This document shows, piece after piece, positions 63,501 through 64,000 of a DNA stretch of 64,000 bases. Numbering within the stretch: the stretch's first letter is position 1; each line of letters begins with the position of its first letter. A model generated the notes under the pieces. That model made no database searches, was not told where the DNA came from, and saw only the letters and a list, made by a program, of their open reading frames with translations. Source of the DNA: Kitasatospora viridis (GTDB taxonomy: Bacteria; Actinomycetota; Actinomycetes; Streptomycetales; Streptomycetaceae); the NCBI RefSeq assembly GCF_007829815.1, contig NZ_VIWT01000001.1, forward strand, positions 5,853,001-5,917,000, in the 5' to 3' direction. The translations under genes were made by a program, and so were the position numbers.

Positions 63501-64000
63501 CGCTGGTGGTCGTCACCCGGGGAGCGGTGGGCGTGGACGGCGCGCCCGACCTCGCGCAGGCCGGCATCTGGGGCCTGGTGCGGTCGGCGGCCGTCGAACA
63601 CCCCGGCCGGCTGGTCCTGGTCGACCTCGACGAGGACCCCGCCTCCGCGGCCGCCCTGGCGGCGGCGGTGGCCACCGGCGAACCGGAGTTGGCGCTGCGG
63701 GCCGGGGTGGCGTACGTCCCGAGGCTGGCCCGGGTCGACGAAGTGGAGTCCGCTGCCGCCGAGCCGCTGGACCCGTGCGGCACCGTGCTGATCACCGGCG
63801 GCACCGGCAGCCTCGGCCGCCTGCTCGCCCGGCACCTGGTGACCGAACACGGCGTCCGGCACCTGCTGTTGACCGGCCGCACCGGCGTCCTGCCGGCGGA
63901 GCTGGCGGACCTGACCGAGCTGGGCGCGACCGTGACGGTCGCCGCCTGCGACGCCGCCGACCGCGCGGCGATGGCCGTGCTGCTCGACGCGATCCCCGCC
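54590..64000 (+). CDS. Type I modular PKS: modules 3 and 4 (incomplete at right edge)
   Basis: Starts at GTG 54590 behind CAGGGAG with an N-terminal coiled-coil docking helix (SLLENERLRRQN) that should pair with the PKS1 tail. It is open to the window end, so the 3' part is missing. Module 3: KS (Cys in DTACSSS), AT with GHSQG and YASH (methylmalonyl-CoA pattern), DH whose HxxxG motif reads HAVGA, KR with LDD (B-type), ACP (GFDSLTAV). Module 4: KS, AT with GHSIG and HAFH (malonyl), DH HAVAG/DSALH, and the first part of a KR (GTVLITGGTGSLG). No ER so far. A CCGCAG hexanucleotide repeat lies in the DH-KR linker of module 4. Predicted output adds one methyl-branched and one plain double bond. 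Confidence 0.92.
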   Translation, partial: MDTSVEQIVEALRESLLENERLRRQNTRIEAAAQEPIAIVAMSCRYPGGVSSPEQLWQLVDQGVDAVGQFPADRDWDVEGLYDPDPDVPGKTHVREGGFLYDAPQFDAAFFGISPREAIAMDPQQRLLLEVSWEAFERANIDPHTLRGSRTGIFAGVMYHDYGSWLAEVPEGVEGYLGNGNLGSVASGRVSYTLGLEGPAVTVDTACSSSLVALHLAVQALRTGECAYALAGGVTVMSTPDTFVDFSRQRGLSLDGRCKSFAASADGTGWGEGVGMVLLERLSDAERNGHRVLALVRGSAINQDGASNGLTAPNGPSQQRVIRQALANARLTADQVQLVEAHGTGTPLGDPIEAQALLATYGQQRAGGEPLRLGSIKSNIGHTQAAAGVAGVIKLVMAMRHGRMPRTLHVNQPTPQVDWTEGAVELLTEARAWPEHGGPRRAAVSSFGISGTNAHVILEGVPEPEPLEPEHDLTGPLPLVLSGKGEPGLAAQAQRLLDHLDSAPLPDLAWTLATSRAALGERAVVIGADRAALAAGLTELAAGRAAAGVVRAGWQSESRIAFVFPGQGSQWIGMAAELLDTAPVFAAKMAECGQALAPYADWDLLEVIRGAGSLERVDVVQPVLWAVMVSLAELWRSHGVRPAAVIGHSQGEIAAACVAGALSLADGAKVVALRSLAIADELSARGGMMSVALAAEQVRERLAGYDGRLSVAAVNGAASVVVSGDADALDRLQAELRAQDVRAKRLPVDYASHSAHVESIRERLHSELAGLRPRSAEVPFYSTVTGELFDTAGLDADYWYTNLRQSVLFEGTTRVLLDSGYGVFVECSPHPVLLHSVAETAEAVNAEVVGIGSLRRDEGGPERFLTSLAEAHVHGVALDWATVFAGTPVRKVDLPTYAFQRERFWLGASRAVGDVAAAGLTAAGHPLLGASVAVADGGGLLFTGRLAITTAPWLADHAVGAAVLLPGTAFVELAVKAGDEVGCGRVAELTMEVPLLLPDRGAVQLQLHLGESDGVGRRPLTVHARPEGEGEWTRHASGLLEPDTAEPEFDLAAWPPAGAQPVPVDGVYEQLAEQGYHYGPAFQGLKAAWRRAEEVFAEVELPLEEQGFALHPALFDAALHAAGLGGGQPEQARLPFVWQGVSLHASGARALRLRITGTDTLTVQLADGTGAPVATVDALTTRAVDPAALGAATRSDALFRLDWPALAPAGGPAEPAASAELAVLEVLPGEDPVAGTRAACARVLDALREWLEGERAATARLVVLTRGAVAVGEEGVRDLAGAAVWGLVRAAQGEHPDQLVLVDADQETTVEQALAAVAASGEPQLAVRDGKVHVPRLARSAPAGTAGPALDTDGTVLITGGTGVLGALVARHLVAEHGVRHLLLAGRSGVAQDDFADLDAEITVAKCDAADRAQLADLLAAVPATRPLTAVLHLAGALDDGLVTALTEERLDAVLRPKADAAWHLHELTAERELKAFVLFSSAAGTVDGAGQAGYAAANAFLDGLAQHRRSLGLPGLSLAWGFWEQRTGMTAHLSEADVARMARSGVRPLATAEGLALLDLALAGDRALLVPIGLDLPALRSAGTPPPVLRGLLRPAARRAAAAAPAAPGGGLDRLAALGRAERDAALFELVRTHVAAVLGHDPDMLLDPRRAFRDCGFDSLTAVELRNRLGQAVGLRLPATLVFDYPDPTALVGHLGTELFGATEPATEPVAEAAATGQPGADPIAIVAMACRFPGGVSTPEELWQLLADGGDGISGFPADRGWDIEGCYDPEPGKAGRTYAREGGFLYDAADFEPAFFGISPREAIAMDPQQRLLLETSWEALERAGIDPHSVRGSATGVFAGVMYHDYGSRLGNAPEEVRDHLGNGSLGSVASGRVAYTLGLEGPTLSVDTACSSSLVALHLAAQALRGGECTLALAGGVSVMSTIDTFVDFSRQRNLAADGRAKSFADGADGTALSEGAGMLLLERLSDAERNGHQVLAVIRGSAVNQDGASNGLTAPNGPSQQRVIRAALASAGLSAGEVDVVEAHGTGTTLGDPIEAQALLATYGQEHSAERPLWLGSVKSNIGHTQAAAGVAGVIKMVQAMRHGVLPKTLHVDEPSGQVDWSAGEVRLLTDSQPWPEVDRPRRAGISSFGISGTNAHTIIEAVPEPADAEPVGAEAPLLPVLLSGATPEALAAQAAKLTALVDAPIADLAYSLATGRAEFGHRAALVARDRDELAAQLDALTSGQETPGLLRGKPVAGKLAFLFTGQGAQRPGMGRELYREFETFRQAFDEVCGHFDAGLKELVFGTDAEPLNQTATTQPALFAVEVALFRLLESWGIRPDYLAGHSIGEVVAAHVSGVLSLADACRLVAARGRLMQELPAGGAMVAIEATEAEVEPWLTAGVGVAAVNGPDAVVVSGVEPEVLRVAESFARTKRLKVSHAFHSPLMEPMLDQFRSEIADLTYGRATVPVVSNLTGRLATEELADPEYWVRHVREAVRFADAVRTLEAEQVRTFLELGPDAVLSTMGAHCLADPERSALVPVLRRDKAEPVALATALGALQVRGVPIDRERLYGGTTARRIDLPTYAFQRRRLWLDDGPSGPAQAAGFGQTAAGHPLLGAELRLAEGDTVALTGRLSLSTHPWLADHAVAGVVLLPGSAFVELAIQAGDRVGGALVEELAIERPLVLPAQGGIQLQVVTGAADGTGRRPVTVHARAEQTGAGQTGTAWTRHAGGVLAPSAAPEPEPLEVWPPAGAVPVDLDGSYDRLADQGYGYGPLFRGLRAAWRLGEEVYAELALPEGAEQAGFGLHPALLDSALHAIDLLDGQDPTVMTLPFSWEGVSLYAAGASALRLRLTPQGTEQLALRLFDGAGAPVAVVSALRIRQVTAHQLNAAAAAAAPDTGDLFELSWVPVPLAPQPQPQPQPQPQPQPQPQSQSQFAPHTVRITADDLADDAPAPARAGAAGHRALAVLQERLAEDRTEGEPLVVVTRGAVGVDGAPDLAQAGIWGLVRSAAVEHPGRLVLVDLDEDPASAAALAAAVATGEPELALRAGVAYVPRLARVDEVESAAAEPLDPCGTVLITGGTGSLGRLLARHLVTEHGVRHLLLTGRTGVLPAELADLTELGATVTVAACDAADRAAMAVLLDAIPA
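60725..60816 (+). repeat. KS4 gene-conversion tract
   Basis: Partner of 50215-50306; the wider near-identical zone runs about 60,490-60,970. KS1 and KS3 are different here, so the exchange was specific to modules 2 and 4. Confidence 0.85.
63296..63361 (+). repeat. CCGCAG hexanucleotide microsatellite in PKS2
   Basis: Nine perfect CCGCAG units then two TCGCAG, in frame, coding for nine Pro-Gln pairs and two Ser-Gln pairs. It sits in the linker between DH4 and KR4, where length changes in multiples of six bases keep the reading frame. Confidence 0.9.

Overview
The window is very GC-rich, with third-position GC codon bias, convergent hairpin terminators, secreted proteins with long N-terminal signal peptides, a DasR-type dre operator and in-frame TTA (bldA) codons. 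All of this points to a streptomycete-like actinomycete (Streptomyces or Kitasatospora). I see no rRNA, tRNA, CRISPR array or intact insertion sequence.

Region 1 (1-18.7 kb) is ordinary chromosome-arm content. It holds an aldehyde dehydrogenase, a Nei/Fpg glycosylase, and a small MarR regulon (VOC protein, GTP cyclohydrolase II and the regulator) marked by two identically spaced pairs of TTCAAATTTGAA operators. It also holds a GH25 lysozyme, a CYTH-CHAD-type protein, a secreted beta-propeller, a translationally coupled TPR/LRR pair, an HNH-like lipoprotein, a large XRE-NTPase-WD40 (nSTAND) protein that appears to start at ATC, a small secreted protein and an Uma2-type nuclease.

Region 2 (18.8-25.2 kb) is an apparently undescribed radical-SAM RiPP locus on the minus strand. 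Two very short precursor genes (40 and 42 aa) share a PqqA-like leader with Trp-x-Thr-Pro and an LGCSCxC core followed by a Gly/Ala tail. They are followed by a SPASM radical-SAM enzyme, a PqqD-like recognition protein, a Ser/His/Asp (S26B-like) leader peptidase fused to an unknown domain, and an ABC exporter; the enzyme-to-exporter genes overlap end to end. A LuxR-tailed regulator is divergent, and an 85-bp non-coding element is shared between the RiPP upstream region and that of a small secreted protein.

Region 3 (25.6-32.1 kb) has an ornithine carbamoyltransferase with an altered phosphate-binding motif, a ferredoxin-reductase-like flavoprotein, small membrane proteins, an ArsR regulator, nagB with a dre site, a two-domain VOC protein and a Ca2+/H+ antiporter.

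Region 4 (32.2-64 kb, running off the right edge) is the left part of a macrolactam polyketide cluster using a beta-amino-acid starter. By analogy with vicenistatin, a B12-dependent glutamate mutase pair makes 3-methylaspartate. VinN/VinL/VinO-like proteins load it on a stand-alone carrier protein and decarboxylate it to 3-aminoisobutyrate. A VinM-like ligase caps it with an amino acid (alanine in vicenistatin), a VinK-like acyltransferase moves the dipeptide to the PKS, and a VinJ-like amidase later uncaps it. PKS1 (loading ACP plus two modules) and the start of PKS2 (two modules seen) are all KS-AT-DH-KR(-ACP), predicting a tetraene with one C-methyl branch. Two tandem, recombined P450s and a 3Fe-4S-type ferredoxin on the opposite strand are probable tailoring enzymes. 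No thioesterase, glycosyltransferase or cluster-situated regulator is visible inside the window.
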